From positions 1 to 6,539 of the forward strand of contig JAJYAH010000406.1 in assembly GCA_021779635.1 (NCBI GenBank): a stretch of DNA of 6,539 nt, read 5' to 3'. This DNA is from Pseudomonadota bacterium (GTDB lineage Bacteria; Pseudomonadota; Alphaproteobacteria; Rhizobiales; Xanthobacteraceae). Each line of letters starts with the position of its first letter. Positions within the stretch are counted from its first letter, which is position 1. The notes beneath the pieces were generated by a model. It did no database searches and was not told the origin of the DNA. It saw nothing but the letters and a program-made list of their open reading frames with translations. Of this stretch, positions 5,480 through 6,539 are shown in pieces. The translations under genes were made by a program, and so were the position numbers.

Positions 5480-6539
5480 ACAAAACAACTCAAACTGTCG
5501 AGAGCGCCGCAGCCGGCGGCGCTTTTCATATTGAAGATGTTTATCCGCTGATCGACGGCGGCCGCTTTCCTGTGAAGCGCGTTGCCGGAGAGCGCGTCGA
5601 GGTCTGGGCGGATATCTACCGCGACGGACATGAGGTCGTGAACGCTGCATTGGTCTGGCGCCGCGAGGGCGACCGCGAATGGCGCCGCGAGCCGATGACC
5701 CATCACAGCAACGACCGCTGGGGTGGATCGTTCGTCCCGGACCAGCCCGGACGCTATGTCTATGCCATCGAGGCCTGGACTGATGAATTCGCAACCTGGC
5801 GGCACGGATTCGAGCTGAAGCAGAAAGCCGGCGCCGATCTGACCCTCGACGCGATCGAGGGCGCTGGCATGCTCACCAAGGCGCGGGCCGGGGGCAACGC
5901 GGCTGCTGCGGTGATTCTTCGGCAGTGCGAGGATTTTCTGCAAACCGGTGACGCCGCACCGCTCCTGACCGCCGAATTGAAGGACGCTATGGCCGAGAGC
6001 CAGTTGCGGCCCGACCTGACGCGATCGCAGTTGTTTCCGTTGATGGCGGACCGGCCGCGGGCACGGGCCGGTGCATGGTACGAGATGGTGCCGCGCAGCC
6101 AGGGCCGGACTCCCGGCCAGCACGGCACCTTCAAGGACTGCATCGCGCGGCTGCCCGATATCGCGGCGATGGGCTTCGACGTGGTGTACCTGACCCCGAT
6201 TCATCCGATCGGCCACACCAACCGCAAGGGCCGCAACAACGCGGTGACCGCGGCTGAAAGGGATCCCGGAAGCCCCTATGCGATTGGCGCCGCCGAAGGC
6301 GGCCATGACGCCGTGCATCCGGAATTGGGGACACTGGAGGATTTCCGAAGCTTCGTTTCGGCCTGCAAGCAGCTCGATCTCGAGGTCGCGCTCGACTTCG
6401 CCGTGCAATGCTCGCCCGACCATCCCTGGCTTCAACAGCATCCGCAATGGTTCAAGCGCCGGCCGGACGGCTCGATGCGCTACGCCGAAAATCCGCCCAA
6501 GAAATATGAGGACATCGTCAATCCCGATTTTTCATCCGA
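5476..6539 (+). CDS. glgE: Alpha-1,4-glucan:maltose-1-phosphate maltosyltransferase, N-terminal half (runs off the window)
   Basis: GlgE (GH13 subfamily 3) adds maltosyl units from alpha-maltose-1-phosphate to the non-reducing end of alpha-1,4-glucan, in the cytoplasm. The window holds the first 354 codons of a protein usually about 650-700 residues long. The N-terminal beta-sandwich begins FHIEDVYPLIDGGRFPVKRVAGE (about 17-39). The strongest signature is in the early barrel: ARAGAWYEMVPRS (196-208), HGTFKD (216-221), RLPDIAAMGFDVVYLTPIHPIG (225-246), RKGRNN (250-255), DPGSPYAIG (263-271), GGHDAVHPELGTLEDF (275-290), EVALDFAVQCSPDHPW (303-318) and YAENPPKKYEDI (336-347). The catalytic aspartate and glutamate lie beyond the right edge. 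T240 stands where I recall PPIHPIG as commoner. GTG at 5476 is chosen because conserved sequence starts soon after; no in-frame ATG or Shine-Dalgarno sequence is seen just upstream. It is divergent from malQ; treS/maltokinase and glgB would be expected nearby. Confidence 0.93.
   Translation, partial: MNKTTQTVESAAAGGAFHIEDVYPLIDGGRFPVKRVAGERVEVWADIYRDGHEVVNAALVWRREGDREWRREPMTHHSNDRWGGSFVPDQPGRYVYAIEAWTDEFATWRHGFELKQKAGADLTLDAIEGAGMLTKARAGGNAAAAVILRQCEDFLQTGDAAPLLTAELKDAMAESQLRPDLTRSQLFPLMADRPRARAGAWYEMVPRSQGRTPGQHGTFKDCIARLPDIAAMGFDVVYLTPIHPIGHTNRKGRNNAVTAAERDPGSPYAIGAAEGGHDAVHPELGTLEDFRSFVSACKQLDLEVALDFAVQCSPDHPWLQQHPQWFKRRPDGSMRYAENPPKKYEDIVNPDFSS

Noticed and set aside
5275..6447. Minus-strand frame of malQ stays open for about 390 codons further upstream, antisense to glgE
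   Set aside because: The extra part has no recognisable domain, crosses the divergent spacer, and is opposite a strongly supported glgE coding region. Long antisense open frames are common in GC-rich codon-biased DNA. MalQ of normal length begins at 5274.

Overview
The window looks like chromosomal DNA from a GC-rich alphaproteobacterium, most likely in the Bradyrhizobium/Rhodopseudomonas group. This rests on overall protein character and base composition, not on a marker gene. All the recognisable genes belong to central carbohydrate metabolism: the entry to the oxidative pentose-phosphate/Entner-Doudoroff route, and the storage and breakdown of alpha-glucan (glycogen), maltodextrin and trehalose. 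I see no mobile element, phage gene, tRNA, rRNA, CRISPR array or defence gene.

Layout. (1) Positions 1-1428, plus strand, hold a tightly packed run: the last 22 codons of an upstream gene (possibly 6-phosphogluconolactonase), gluconokinase, and a Cof-type HAD phosphatase. Each gene overlaps the next (by 11 nt, then by an ATGA). (2) Positions 1429-1479 are a short convergent junction. (3) Positions 1480-5274, minus strand, hold a two-gene unit read right to left: malQ (4-alpha-glucanotransferase), a 33-nt gap, then a GH15 glucoamylase/trehalase-like hydrolase. (4) Positions 5275-5475 are a divergent intergenic region with two inverted repeats and a possible 44-codon leader ORF. (5) From 5476 to the right edge, plus strand, is the first half of glgE, the maltose-1-phosphate-dependent maltosyltransferase.

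How the genes fit together (inference from family knowledge). GlgE builds alpha-1,4-glucan from maltose-1-phosphate, which other organisms make from trehalose through TreS and maltokinase. MalQ rearranges the linear maltodextrins, and the GH15 enzyme releases glucose from alpha-glucan or trehalose. Glucose oxidised by way of gluconate or glucose-6-phosphate converges on 6-phosphogluconate, which gluconokinase and a lactonase would supply. The window therefore reads as a glucan-turnover locus beside a 6-phosphogluconate-forming operon.

No clearly novel multi-gene system is visible. The part most worth a second look is the malQ/glgE divergent region. It contains a 14-position dyad just upstream of glgE, a cluster of GTTCCC half-sites, and a small ORF with a good ribosome-binding site whose stop codon overlaps the glgE GTG start.
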